Source of the DNA: LZORAL124-50-18 sp051208045 | GTDB taxonomy: Bacteria; Pseudomonadota; Gammaproteobacteria; Pseudomonadales; Oleiphilaceae | Reading direction: 5' to 3' | Assembly: GCA_051208045.1 (NCBI GenBank) | Contig: JBPJFY010000001.1 | Span: 248,001-312,000 of the forward strand | DNA: 64,000 nucleotides | Shown: positions 35,259-43,699 of the stretch, one piece after another | Layout: each line of letters starts with the position of its first letter | Position numbering within the stretch: position 1 is the stretch's first letter | The notes under the pieces: generated by a model | Told to the model about the DNA's origin: nothing | Databases searched by the model: none | What the model saw: the letters and a program-made list of their open reading frames with translations, nothing else | Made by a program: the position numbers and the translations under genes

Positions 35259-36937
35259 CGCGCGCTCTCCTGATTGATGCCATCCTGCAGCGTCGCTGCT
35301 TCGGCGGGTGGGGTAGGGTTTGGGGTGACCATCTCAATGGCATGGCAGGGGCATTGCAGGTAGCAGGCGGCACAGCCCGTGCACTGATCATAGTTCACGA
35401 CATAGCCCGCGCCTTTCCCCTGTTTGATGATGGCCCCTTCCGGACAGGCACCAAAACAGCCATCACATTCGAAACAGTTGCCACAGGAGTAACAGCGACC
35501 GGCCTCGTATTGCGCATCGGCATCGGATAGGCTGCCGACAATTTCTTCAAACTGGCGACGTTCAGTGGGTGGTTTGATAGGGGCCGCACTAGGGGTGGCG
35601 TCCGTATTGTACCAGAGGTGCAGCCCCGTATAATCCATGATGGGGTGCGGGTCTGGCTTGATATACTGGGTGCCGTTGAGCCAGGCGTCGATGCACCGCG
35701 CCGCCTTTTTTCCATGCCCGGTGGCATGCGTAATAGAGCGTTCGCTGGGGATCATGTCACCACCGGCAAATACGCCGGGCACCGAGGTCATCATTTGGCG
35801 ATCCACATCCACCACGCCCGACGCATTGAACTGTAATCCCGGCACTTGTTGCAGCACGCTGATATCTACCTGTTGCCCCAGCGCCAGAATAAGAGAGTCC
35901 GCCTCCAGCGTTTCGAACTCGCCTGTCCCGATCAATTTACCGGCGTCGTCGAGCTTCATGACTTCGACGGTCAGGTTCGTGTCGTTCATTTCCCGAATCG
36001 TGCGCAGCCAGTTCATGGTGACGCCTTCTTCCTGCGCTTCTTCGGTCTCGAAGGCATGGGCGCTCATCTGGGCCTGATCGCGGCGGTAAATGATCATGGC
36101 GTCTTCTGCACCCAGTCGTTTGGCGGTACGCGCCGCATCCATGGCGGAATTGCCGCCGCCATACACCGCCACTCGGCGACCCAGTTTGGGTGGATTGCCT
36201 TTATCGACGGATTCCAGAAAGTTCACGGCATCCAGAATCTTTCCGGAATCCCGCGCGGGAATGTCGACCCGTTTGCCGATATGCGCGCCAATGGCCATAA
36301 ACACGGCATCGAAACCGCCATCGGCTTGCTCCTTGAGTACATCGGTGACTTTGTGATTGAGGGTGAGTTTCACACCAAAGTCGACAATGCGTTGAATCTC
36401 CCGGGCAAGAACGTCGCGGGGCAGGCGATAGGCCGGGATGCCGAAGTGCATCATGCCGCCCGGGAGCGGGCCCGCATCACGAATTTCCACCGCGTGGCCG
36501 AGGCGGCGTAAATGCCAGGCACAGGAGAGCCCGGAAGGTCCAGCGCCCACCACCAGAATTTTCTTCCCGGTGTCGGGGGCCGGCGGTTTCGGATGCCAGC
36601 CTTGCTGAAGTGCCATTTCGCCTAAATGGCGTTCCACGGCATGAATATTGACCGATTCATCGACTTGACGACGGTTGCAGGCACTCTCACAGGGGTGATA
36701 GCAGGCCCGGCCATGCACCGCGGGTAGTGGATTATTTTCGATCAGGCTTTGCCAGGCCGCTTCAAAGTTGCCTTCCTGCGCCAGTTTTAACCAGTCCTGA
36801 ATGTTTTCGCCCGCTGGGCAGGCGTTATTGCAGGGCGGAAGGTAATCCCGATATTCGGGCCGTTTTGAGAGCACCGGCCCGGTACCGGACTTTTGCTGCA
36901 GGTTGGGTGATTGGGTGAGATCCTGCCCGCGAATCAT
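35255..36937 (-). CDS. GltD-like FAD oxidoreductase with N- and C-terminal iron-sulfur domains, 560 aa
   Basis: Related to the small subunit of glutamate synthase and to NfnB-type NAD(P)H:ferredoxin enzymes. An N-terminal Cys-rich cluster domain (CNNACPAGENIQDW, ACYHPCESACNR) is followed by a FAD fold (ILVVGAGPSGLSCAWHLRRLGH), an NAD(P) fold (VAVYGGGNSAMDAARTAKRLGA) and a C-terminal domain with two 4Fe-4S sets (CYSCGNCFECDGCFGACP, CTGCAACYLQCPCHAIEM). It is translationally coupled to nifJ. Together they would pass electrons from pyruvate to NADP(H), acting like the fused eukaryotic pyruvate:NADP oxidoreductase; that coupling is inferred. The start ATG 36937 follows GGGGG. Confidence 0.88.
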   Translation of the reverse strand: MIRGQDLTQSPNLQQKSGTGPVLSKRPEYRDYLPPCNNACPAGENIQDWLKLAQEGNFEAAWQSLIENNPLPAVHGRACYHPCESACNRRQVDESVNIHAVERHLGEMALQQGWHPKPPAPDTGKKILVVGAGPSGLSCAWHLRRLGHAVEIRDAGPLPGGMMHFGIPAYRLPRDVLAREIQRIVDFGVKLTLNHKVTDVLKEQADGGFDAVFMAIGAHIGKRVDIPARDSGKILDAVNFLESVDKGNPPKLGRRVAVYGGGNSAMDAARTAKRLGAEDAMIIYRRDQAQMSAHAFETEEAQEEGVTMNWLRTIREMNDTNLTVEVMKLDDAGKLIGTGEFETLEADSLILALGQQVDISVLQQVPGLQFNASGVVDVDRQMMTSVPGVFAGGDMIPSERSITHATGHGKKAARCIDAWLNGTQYIKPDPHPIMDYTGLHLWYNTDATPSAAPIKPPTERRQFEEIVGSLSDADAQYEAGRCYSCGNCFECDGCFGACPEGAIIKQGKGAGYVVNYDQCTGCAACYLQCPCHAIEMVTPNPTPPAEAATLQDGINQESAR

Positions 36938-37059
36938 AAGCTAAACCCCCGGTTATTGTTTTATTTGACGGAAGGTGTGGGACGCAATGAACCCCAGCGT
37001 AAACCCATTCAGCGAACAATGACCCGAGCCAGATCAAAAAAAGGACAGGTATCGACGAA

Positions 37060-37668
37060 TTAAGGCCGATGGACGGTGGGAAGAGAAAAGTGAAACTTCA
37101 TGGCAAGTAGTCGAAGCGTGATGGTGGTGCCGGCAGCAAGATAGATTTGCCAGGACTCATGAGCGCCCAGCAGGTTTGCGATCCACGCCGCCCCAGCGCC
37201 GAGCAGCGCGGCGGTGGCGTAAAAATCGGCGCGAAGCACCAGTGGGACCTCACGCACCAACAGGTCGCGGATCAAACCGCCGCCCACCGCGGTCATGGTA
37301 CCCAGCATCAATACGCCTATGACCCCCAAGCCATACTGCATGGCCTTCACCGAGCCAATGGCGGTAAATACACCCAAGCCGATAGCATCCGCCACGCGGA
37401 CCCAGTGCCAGAACCGTTCGATGTGCCTGGCAGAGAGAATCACGATCAGGCTTCCCAGCAGACACATAAAAAACACGGACTCATCATGAAAAGCGGCGGG
37501 GGGTGTTTCACCCAGAATCACGTCCCGCATGATGCCTCCGCCCACGCCGGTGACGGTGGCCAGGACCGAAATGCCCAACAGGTCGAGACGGTGTTTCACT
37601 CCATCCAATGCGCCGGACACCGCAAAAACGAACACGCCAAACAAATCCAGGAAATAAAGCATCGACAT
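37060..37668 (-). CDS. TRIC-family (YicG/UPF0126) cation channel protein, 202 aa
   Basis: Six hydrophobic helices in two repeats of three, each containing the glycine-rich TGVGGGIMRDVILGETP and TAVGGGLIRDLLVREVP motifs, define the prokaryotic TRIC channel family, which forms trimeric potassium-conducting pores in the inner membrane. The physiological role in bacteria is unsettled. The gene ends 122 bases from the flavoprotein start and its own start lies 23 bases from the cysS stop, both on the minus strand, so read-through from cysS is plausible. Confidence 0.87.
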   Translation of the reverse strand: MSMLYFLDLFGVFVFAVSGALDGVKHRLDLLGISVLATVTGVGGGIMRDVILGETPPAAFHDESVFFMCLLGSLIVILSARHIERFWHWVRVADAIGLGVFTAIGSVKAMQYGLGVIGVLMLGTMTAVGGGLIRDLLVREVPLVLRADFYATAALLGAGAAWIANLLGAHESWQIYLAAGTTITLRLLAMKFHFSLPTVHRP

Positions 37669-37690
37669 AACGTGAGTGCGCCGGAGCGGA

Positions 37691-39073
37691 TCAGTCCCGC
37701 TTGACGATGTCGTACCCTTCCCGGGTATCTTTCATCTCGTAGCCGTGTCCCAGAATTTCATCACGCAGCCGATCCGCTTCGGCCCAGTTTTTGTCTTTTC
37801 TGGCCTGCAGGCGCGCTTCTGCCAACTGCGTGACCGTCTCGGGAATGGCTTCCACCTTGGGCTCCCAAGTGGCGAGCTGCAGGCCGAGTACGGAGTCCAT
37901 CCGGGTCAGTGTCGCCTTTTTACACCCTGGTGCGAGGTCAGACTTAAGAATTTCCCACACCAGCGTCAGCGCCTTGGGCAGGTTGAGGTCCTGGTTGATT
38001 TCCGCCTGAAACCGTTCCAGGAAGGTGGTATCCGCCGGTGAGGCATCCTCTGGTAACTCATAATACTGAGTGCGTAGCCGATTGAGGGTGGTCTTGGCCG
38101 CATCCAGCGCGTCCCAGGAGAAATTCAAATGGCTGCGATAGTGAGCGGTGAGGCACAAAAATCGATACACCAGGGGGTCGTAGCCCTGATCGAGCAAAAG
38201 TTGCACCCGCAGGAAACCGTCCCCGGAAGACTTGGACACCTTCTCCTTATTCACCACCAGGAAATAGCCGTGAATCCAGAAATTGGCCAAACGGGTGCCG
38301 CATCGGGCCTGGGTTTGCGCAATTTCATTGGTGTGATGGATCGGGATGTGATCTTCACCGCCACAATGAATATCAAACAAGTCACCCAGATATTTCTGAG
38401 ACATCGCAGAGCACTCAATGTGCCAGCCCGGGAAGCCAACACCCCAGGGCGAAGGCCACTCCATTTGTCGTTGTTGTCCGCCGGTGGAGAACTTCCAGAG
38501 TGCAAAATCGGTAATCTGTTTTTTCTCACCCAGTTCCACCCGGTGGCCTGCATCCAGTCCGTCCCGGTTGAGTCGCGCCATGTAGCCGTAATCGTCCAGT
38601 TTTGATGTATCAAAATACACACCATCGGAGGTTTGGTAGGTGAATCCTTTGGCTTCAATGTCTTCGATGAACTCGATTTGTTCCTGGATGTGATCCGTGG
38701 CCTTACACCAGGTGCTGGGCTGCTGGATATTCAAATGCGTCATATCCGACATAAAGGCCTGGGTATACTCTTCGGCAATCTGCCATGCAGTTTTACCGGT
38801 GCGGCGAGCGCCTTTTTCCATTTTGTCTTCGCCATCGTCCGCGTCGGACACCAGGTGGCCGACATCGGTAATGTTCATCACATGGTTGACCTGATACCCG
38901 TTAAACTCGAACATCCGGCGTAAAAGATCTTCAAAAATGTAGGTACGCAGGTTGCCGATATGTGCGAAGTCATACACCGTGGGTCCACAACAGTACATGC
39001 CCACCTGGCCAGCGTTAATGGGTTCGAAAGGGCGGAGTGAGCGGGTATAGGAGTCGTACAGAGTGATGGACAT
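37691..39073 (-). CDS. cysS: cysteinyl-tRNA synthetase, 460 aa
   Basis: Charges tRNA-Cys with cysteine in the cytoplasm. The class I signatures are present: the HIGH motif as YDFAHIGNLRTYIFEDLL and the KMSKS motif as KVSKSSGDG. Zinc ligands are expected at CCGPTVYD, CSAM and the HCGGEDHIPIHHTNE segment. The C-terminal domain ends in the family's usual WAEADRLRDEI-helix and length is standard (about 460 aa). Confidence 0.96.
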   Translation of the reverse strand: MSITLYDSYTRSLRPFEPINAGQVGMYCCGPTVYDFAHIGNLRTYIFEDLLRRMFEFNGYQVNHVMNITDVGHLVSDADDGEDKMEKGARRTGKTAWQIAEEYTQAFMSDMTHLNIQQPSTWCKATDHIQEQIEFIEDIEAKGFTYQTSDGVYFDTSKLDDYGYMARLNRDGLDAGHRVELGEKKQITDFALWKFSTGGQQRQMEWPSPWGVGFPGWHIECSAMSQKYLGDLFDIHCGGEDHIPIHHTNEIAQTQARCGTRLANFWIHGYFLVVNKEKVSKSSGDGFLRVQLLLDQGYDPLVYRFLCLTAHYRSHLNFSWDALDAAKTTLNRLRTQYYELPEDASPADTTFLERFQAEINQDLNLPKALTLVWEILKSDLAPGCKKATLTRMDSVLGLQLATWEPKVEAIPETVTQLAEARLQARKDKNWAEADRLRDEILGHGYEMKDTREGYDIVKRD

Positions 39074-39168
39074 AGATAAACTTCGCTGACAAATCGATAG
39101 AAACGCGCAAGCATAGGCATACGGTGCCTAAACTGCAAGACAGAATGTCCATTGTATCGATTTCAGGC

Positions 39169-40032
39169 TTACTGCGACACCCCGAAGCCATGGGGTAGCC
39201 ACCAGCTGGTGTCCAGAGGCGGTGAGTCCGGCGGCAACACCGGATTCTTCAACAGAATGAGTGCGCGGTTATTAATCTGGGCCTTATTCAGATGTTCGCG
39301 GTAATGGTGTTCAAAGAGCGCTTGATAATCACCATCCGCTTTGGCGGCGGTCAAACCGGTTTGGATATCCGCAGCCAATTCAGGACGGTGCTTCGACACA
39401 AAGAAATACACCGGGTGAGGGTAGAAGAGCATCAAACCGTCTGCGATGACGAAATCGGTGGAGTATCGCTCCAGTTCACCCCAGATTTCACTCACGCCAC
39501 GGTGGAAATAATCGATGCGGCCCAGTTTGAGCATTTCAAAGATTTTCCCGTAATCCACGATCGGCATGACTTTCAGCCGGTTGGCATCATACACGGGTAA
39601 ATCCCCCCAGTGGGCACCATGCCCGCCCACAAAATGGCGTAAGTCTCTCAAGCGTTTGACATTTTTGAAATGTGCGTTGCTCGCAGGTTGAATCAGAAGC
39701 AGGCGAAGCCCCAGCAGGCCACGGTAGACTGGCTCCTTGATCGGAATCATCAGCGCTTCCCGTTCTGCGGTGGTAGAAAGAAACTGCACATCCAGTTTGC
39801 CGCTGATCACCAGGCTTTCGCCACGAGCCTCATTCATGTTGTCATCATCAATGCCAAACAGCGTGTAGGGTTTCCCGCTCTTCGCCAGGGCCAGTTTTAG
39901 TAACTGAATGCCAAAGTCGTAGCGGTGGTGGGTTTGGTAGTGCAGCACGTTGGAGGCATTGGTGCTGCTGTGCATCTCCGCGATCACGCCTGTACTCATC
40001 AAAAGTAACAATAGGCACCAGATTCGTTTCAT
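39169..40032 (-). CDS. periplasmic solute-binding-like protein, 287 aa
   Basis: A signal peptide (MKRIWCLLLLLMSTGVIAE) starts at the ATG 40032, chosen over the upstream start at 40092, which would put a non-signal extension in front. The mature part has the alternating beta/alpha plan of type-2 periplasmic binding proteins, with a hinge-like VMPIVDYGKIFEMLKLGRIDYFHRG and a strand pair LDVQFLSTT. No ABC permease or ATPase lies nearby, so it is probably a stand-alone sensor-type or orphan binding protein; the ligand is unknown. No clear ribosome-binding site precedes the start. Confidence 0.65.
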   Translation of the reverse strand: MKRIWCLLLLLMSTGVIAEMHSSTNASNVLHYQTHHRYDFGIQLLKLALAKSGKPYTLFGIDDDNMNEARGESLVISGKLDVQFLSTTAEREALMIPIKEPVYRGLLGLRLLLIQPASNAHFKNVKRLRDLRHFVGGHGAHWGDLPVYDANRLKVMPIVDYGKIFEMLKLGRIDYFHRGVSEIWGELERYSTDFVIADGLMLFYPHPVYFFVSKHRPELAADIQTGLTAAKADGDYQALFEHHYREHLNKAQINNRALILLKNPVLPPDSPPLDTSWWLPHGFGVSQ

Positions 40033-40531
40033 AGGGACAAACCACTGTGTGAATAACCGATTATGAAGAAAGTGTAGAGTATAACCCGGCAATTGCGTAG
40101 ATAAATTGATCAGATTTACCCGGTATTTGTTCGATTGCTGTTTTGCTGATCAGTTTTATAAGGTGTTGATATATAAGAATAATAATTGGTTGTGAAAAAG
40201 TACCTAACAAGGTTATCCACAGAATTTGTGGATACTGTTACTGAAGCACCACAGCGGTTTTCTGGTTTGGATCCGAGACCTCTGCTTTGGTGCAATAATG
40301 TTCAATTTTGTGGATTGTTCTCCTCTGAGTTGGCGTACAGCCAGGAAACCGTAAACGGCTTTTGCACAAAGTTATCCACAGAATGTGAGTGCCGCTTCCG
40401 AAAGACGTTACTGCGCCGGTATAAAAGCAATGAGGCGTATTTTTTGGGCTGTTGTGAATTTGCCCAGTTTGGCGCTGTGTGGCCGTTTCCAAGGCTTTGG
40501 GGCTCTCAAAACAGGCATGGGCCGGGCGTTT

Positions 40532-40551
40532 CATCCGTTTTAAAACGGATG
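40532..40551. repeat. perfect 20-base palindrome
   Basis: CATCCGTTTTAAAACGGATG is a perfect palindrome, with no loop, within the gene-poor tract. Such a site suits a symmetric dimeric DNA-binding protein, but no gene for one is adjacent, and it could be a relic of mobile DNA. Confidence 0.6.
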
Positions 40552-40612
40552 CGCCGCTGAGTAATACCGCGATAAAAAGTGAAAGATCAGCTGCGATCAA
40601 CACGCCCTGGTC

Positions 40613-40705
40613 GATTACCAAACAACTGTTTGAAAGCCCCGGTTTACGGGGCTTTCCTTAGGTTTTCAGCGGGGAACTCACAGAGTTATCCACAGTTTCT
40701 GTGGA
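40613..40705. repeat. left 93-base direct repeat flanking the nhaD-secF segment
   Basis: Identical over 89 of 93 positions to 43607-43699, in the same orientation and 2994 bases away. The right half of this copy is, on the minus strand, the last 17 or so codons of the RND pump gene (reading STETVDNSV... then a stop), and the left half holds the hairpin that follows that gene. So this copy is an orphan duplicate of the RND gene's 3' end. It suggests integration or unequal exchange that duplicated this end. Confidence 0.85.
40632..40656. terminator. hairpin in the left direct repeat
   Basis: GAAAGCCCC and GGGGCTTTC form a perfect 9-bp stem with a 7-base GGTTTAC loop. The right copy is at 43626-43650, just beyond the RND gene stop, where it would act as its terminator; here it has no gene to terminate. 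U-tracts on both sides are weak. Confidence 0.5.
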
Positions 40706-40830
40706 AGGCTTAGATTGTCCACAGGGGGCGATGCTCTGCTTTTGGTCTATTTTGATCTAACCGGTGAAAAGTGTTTGCCTAAAAAGCCAGCAGTGTGATA
40801 AAAGGTGCGCACTTTCCACCGGGGGTGCCT

Positions 40831-41193
40831 ATGCCGTTGTTAAAAGGCCAAGTTGTCAGCTTCACCGCTTTGTTGCTTTTCCTTGCGAGCTTTTTGGGTG
40901 ATGCCTTTTCCTCCGAGCAATCTGATGCTGCTGCGAGTTTTCGCACGTTCGGCACCCCTATTGTAGAAAAAAGTGCTGCGGACTGGCATCCACGGCGCGG
41001 TTCATTTCAAGAATTTCACGTCAGTGCCTACAGCATTGAAGCCGAAGAGCAGGATGGCACTGCGCTCAACAAGGGTGCGCGAAGTGTTAGCCGTCTTTGC
41101 TTTGCTTGTTACCAAGCACCTCTTTTCACCCCGGCACATACGGGGCGTCCGTGTGCGCATTATCATGCCCAAGCTCCCCCAATCAACGCCTAA
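40831..41193 (+). CDS. possible small secreted protein upstream of nhaD, 120 aa
   Basis: The frame from an ATG at 40831 has a plausible signal sequence (PLLKGQVVSFTALLLFLASFLGDAFSSEQ) and then no recognisable domain; the last 40 residues are Cys/Ala/Pro-rich and look out of frame. Another frame overlaps it at 40973-41215. It may be a degraded or frame-shifted gene. It is within the insertion-like segment, 130 bases upstream of nhaD. Confidence 0.25.
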   Translation: MPLLKGQVVSFTALLLFLASFLGDAFSSEQSDAAASFRTFGTPIVEKSAADWHPRRGSFQEFHVSAYSIEAEEQDGTALNKGARSVSRLCFACYQAPLFTPAHTGRPCAHYHAQAPPINA

Positions 41194-41322
41194 CTTCCTT
41201 AATTCACTCATTTAGTTGGTATGGCTTCCATTCCGGTCAATTGATTGCGCCTGGCATTTGGCGCTCGGATGGATGACGTATCCTTCCCTTTGATTTAGTC
41301 CTATAACAGGGAGGACGAGGTT

Positions 41323-42684
41323 ATGGCTTTCGAGCTTGCATTACTCACCACCATTTTTTGCCTGGGATACCTGGCCATTGTTTTTGAACACAATATTCAT
41401 ATTGATAAAACGGCTTCCGCACTGTTGACCGCCGTACTGTGCTGGACTGTCTATATGCTTGCGGCACCTCAGATTGTGTCGATTGATCAGCTGCCGGAAT
41501 GGTTTCTGGCAGAACATCCAATAACGACGGACCCTCGTGCTTTGCTCACCGCGTGGGTGGGTGAGCATCAGCTCATAGAATTTTTGGGCGAAATTGCCAG
41601 TATTCTGTTCTTTCTGTTGGGGGCAATGACCATCGTGGAGTTTGTTGATGTCTACGGAGGCTTTTCGCTTGTCACTAACCGTATCCAATCAACGAGCAAA
41701 GTTAAGCTGCTCTGGATTATTGGTTGTCTGGCATTCTTTCTTTCTGCGGCGCTGGATAACCTGACCACCACCATTGTGATGATCTCTCTTGTGCGCAAGT
41801 TGATTCCTGAGCAAAAGGATAGACTCTTTTTTGCAGGGATTATTGTGATTTCGGCCAATGCGGGTGGTGCCTGGTCTCCGATCGGGGATGTGACCACGAC
41901 TATGCTTTGGATTGGAGGACAAATCACAACACTCAGAATCGTGGAGGGCGTTTTTTTACCCAGTTTGATCTGTTTGTTAGTGCCGTTAGCCTATCTCACC
42001 TATGCGCTGCGAGGTCAAACCGTTGCTGCTCCTGTGACCTCTGCCGAAGGAGTAGGTACAGACATTGATGATGCCCATAGGAACATCGTGTTCTGCGTTG
42101 GGATAGGTGGCCTTTTGTTTGTGCCGGTATTTAAAACGTTGACACACTTACCGCCATTCATGGGTATGCTGTTAAGTCTGTCTGTCCTCTGGATTGTCAG
42201 CGAGTTGATGCAGGACGATCGCCAAAAAGCCATGGATTCGGAGCTGCATATCATCAAAGTATTGAAGCGTGTGGATTCACCCAGTGTTTTGTTTTTCCTC
42301 GGAATTCTGCTGGCTGTGGGGGCGCTGGAAGCCACGGGCTTGCTGAAGATGCTGGCAAACGGGCTCGATCATGCGATCGGCAACATTGATGCCATTGTGT
42401 TTTTGATCGGGCTGTTGTCCGCTGTGGTGGATAACGTACCATTGGTCGCCGCAGTGATGGGAATGTACGATCTGTCGCTTTACCCGACAGATTCACCCAC
42501 ATGGGAGTTTCTCGCGTTTGCTGCAGGCACCGGCGGCAGCTGTTTGATTATCGGTTCGGCAGCAGGGGTTGCCGCCATGGGCATGGAGCGCATTAACTTC
42601 TTCTGGTATCTCAAGCACATTACGCCTCTGGCCCTGTTGGGGTATGTATCCGGCGCTGCCGTGTATCAGCTAGTGGGGGGATAA
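41323..42684 (+). CDS. nhaD: NhaD-type Na+/H+ antiporter, 453 aa
   Basis: NhaD expels sodium in exchange for protons and helps growth in salt. The protein has 11-13 predicted helices, with the family's conserved stretch FFLSAALDNLTTTIVMISLVRKLIP and the second-half counterpart GLLSAVVDNVPLVAAVMGMYDL, the two DN-containing motifs. The helix FIAGIIVISANAGGAWSPIGDVTTTMLW is also diagnostic. AGGGAGG lies close before the ATG. The stop is two bases from the start of a secF gene, so the two are a transcription unit. The pair lies between the 93-base direct repeats. Confidence 0.93.
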   Translation: MAFELALLTTIFCLGYLAIVFEHNIHIDKTASALLTAVLCWTVYMLAAPQIVSIDQLPEWFLAEHPITTDPRALLTAWVGEHQLIEFLGEIASILFFLLGAMTIVEFVDVYGGFSLVTNRIQSTSKVKLLWIIGCLAFFLSAALDNLTTTIVMISLVRKLIPEQKDRLFFAGIIVISANAGGAWSPIGDVTTTMLWIGGQITTLRIVEGVFLPSLICLLVPLAYLTYALRGQTVAAPVTSAEGVGTDIDDAHRNIVFCVGIGGLLFVPVFKTLTHLPPFMGMLLSLSVLWIVSELMQDDRQKAMDSELHIIKVLKRVDSPSVLFFLGILLAVGALEATGLLKMLANGLDHAIGNIDAIVFLIGLLSAVVDNVPLVAAVMGMYDLSLYPTDSPTWEFLAFAAGTGGSCLIIGSAAGVAAMGMERINFFWYLKHITPLALLGYVSGAAVYQLVGG

Positions 42685-42686
42685 GC

Positions 42687-43595
42687 ATGCAGCAAATGAA
42701 TTTTATGGCGTTACGTAAGTGGATGGCCGCCGCATCCTTGTCGCTCTTGTTGGTGTCCATTGTCTCGCTCGTGGTGAAGCAGCTGAATTTGGGGCTGGAT
42801 TTTACCGGGGGAGCATTGGTTGAATTGACCATTGAGCCACCACCCGCCCCGGAGGATATTCAGCAGATACTGTTGAAAGCGGGATATCATGATGTGGTGG
42901 TCCAGTCGTTCGGGGTGCCAACGGATTTACTGATTCGTTTGTCTTAGTCGCATACCGCGTCATTGGGGGATGAGGTCGTTAATGCCTTGCAACCTTCAGG
43001 CGACATGCGCATAGTACTGAAACGATCTGAATACGTTGGCGCACAAGTAGGTGAAGAGTTGAGAGAGCAGGGAGGCTTGGGTATTCTGCTCGCGCTTGGC
43101 GTTGTCTTGATTTACGTCTCCTTTCGATTTCAGTTCAAGTTTGCCGTAGGCGCGGTTGCTGCCCTGTTTCATGATGTGCTCATAGTGCTGGGCTTATTCT
43201 CAGTGTTTGAGCTGGAATTTGATTTAACCGTGCTGGCGGCGTTACTGGCAATCATCGGCTATTCGCTTAATGATACGATTGTGGTGGCAGACAGAATACG
43301 AGAGAACTTCCGCAAACTCAGAAAAATAGAGCCGGAAACCGTTGTGAATATCTCATTAAATGAGACGTTGAGCCGGACGTTGATGACCTCCATTACGACC
43401 TTGTTGGTTTTGGTGGCGCTGTATCTGTTCGGTGGGGATATGATTCGCAACTTTGCGATTGCGCTGTTGGCGGGCGTTACCGTGGGAACTTACTCCTCCA
43501 TCTATATCGCGAGTAGTCTGATGCTTTGGTTAGGTATTTCATCGGAGGATCTGGTGATATCACTCGAAGAAGGCACCGAGGAAGAGCGCCCCTGA
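42687..43595 (+). pseudogene. secF: secF paralogue interrupted by one in-frame amber codon
   Basis: SecF forms with SecD the membrane protein that uses ion flow to aid Sec export. Reading frame 42687-43595 (303 codons) is SecF-like throughout: the first membrane helix, the periplasmic NLGLDFTGGALVEL motif, then after codon 87 helices with AALFHDVLIVLGLF, GYSLNDTIVVADRIRENF and TSITTLLVL. Codon 87 is TAG (42945-42947), with no frameshift on either side. Either this is a recent pseudogene or a low-level readthrough. The first downstream start-like codon is a TTG at 42963. No secD lies beside it, so the housekeeping secDF must be elsewhere. It directly follows nhaD. Confidence 0.85.
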
Positions 43596-43606
43596 TCGCG
43601 TTGAAG

Positions 43607-43699
43607 GATTATCGAACAACTGTTTGAAAGCCCCGGTTTACGGGGCTTTCCCTAGGTTTTCAGCTGGGAACTCACAGAGTTATCCACAGTTTCTGTGGA
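43607..43699. repeat. right 93-base direct repeat at the 3' end of the RND gene
   Basis: Counterpart of 40613-40705, differing at four positions. Its right part codes the last residues of the RND pump on the minus strand and the hairpin (43626-43650) follows the stop codon at 43652. It also contains a TTATCCACA at 43680-43688, which is explained by the RND coding sequence. Confidence 0.85.

Larger units (their letters stand above)
40093..40794. other. long gene-poor tract with DnaA-box-like sites
   Basis: About 700 bases without a convincing gene. It contains an AT-rich stretch at about 40125-40195, and perfect DnaA-box sequences TTATCCACA at 40213-40221, 40372-40380 and 40686-40694, plus one-mismatch sites at 40227-40235 (minus strand) and 40715-40723. 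The first forms the perfect inverted repeat TATCCACA-GAATT-TGTGGATA (40214-40234). The two plus-strand frames and the minus-strand frame of more than 100 codons across it have no family resemblance and contain the repeats, so I regard them as spurious. A DnaA-titration or accessory replication role is a guess. Confidence 0.5.

Noticed and set aside
40238..40621. 127-codon minus-strand frame and the 124-codon plus-strand frame (40186-40560) across the gene-poor tract
   Set aside because: They contain the noncoding repeats and a perfect palindrome, lack starts with ribosome-binding sites and show no family pattern.
40093..40794. Replication origin
   Set aside because: DnaA boxes are present but no dnaA, dnaN, rpmH or parAB-type neighbours and no clear AT-rich repeats; kept only as a hypothesis.
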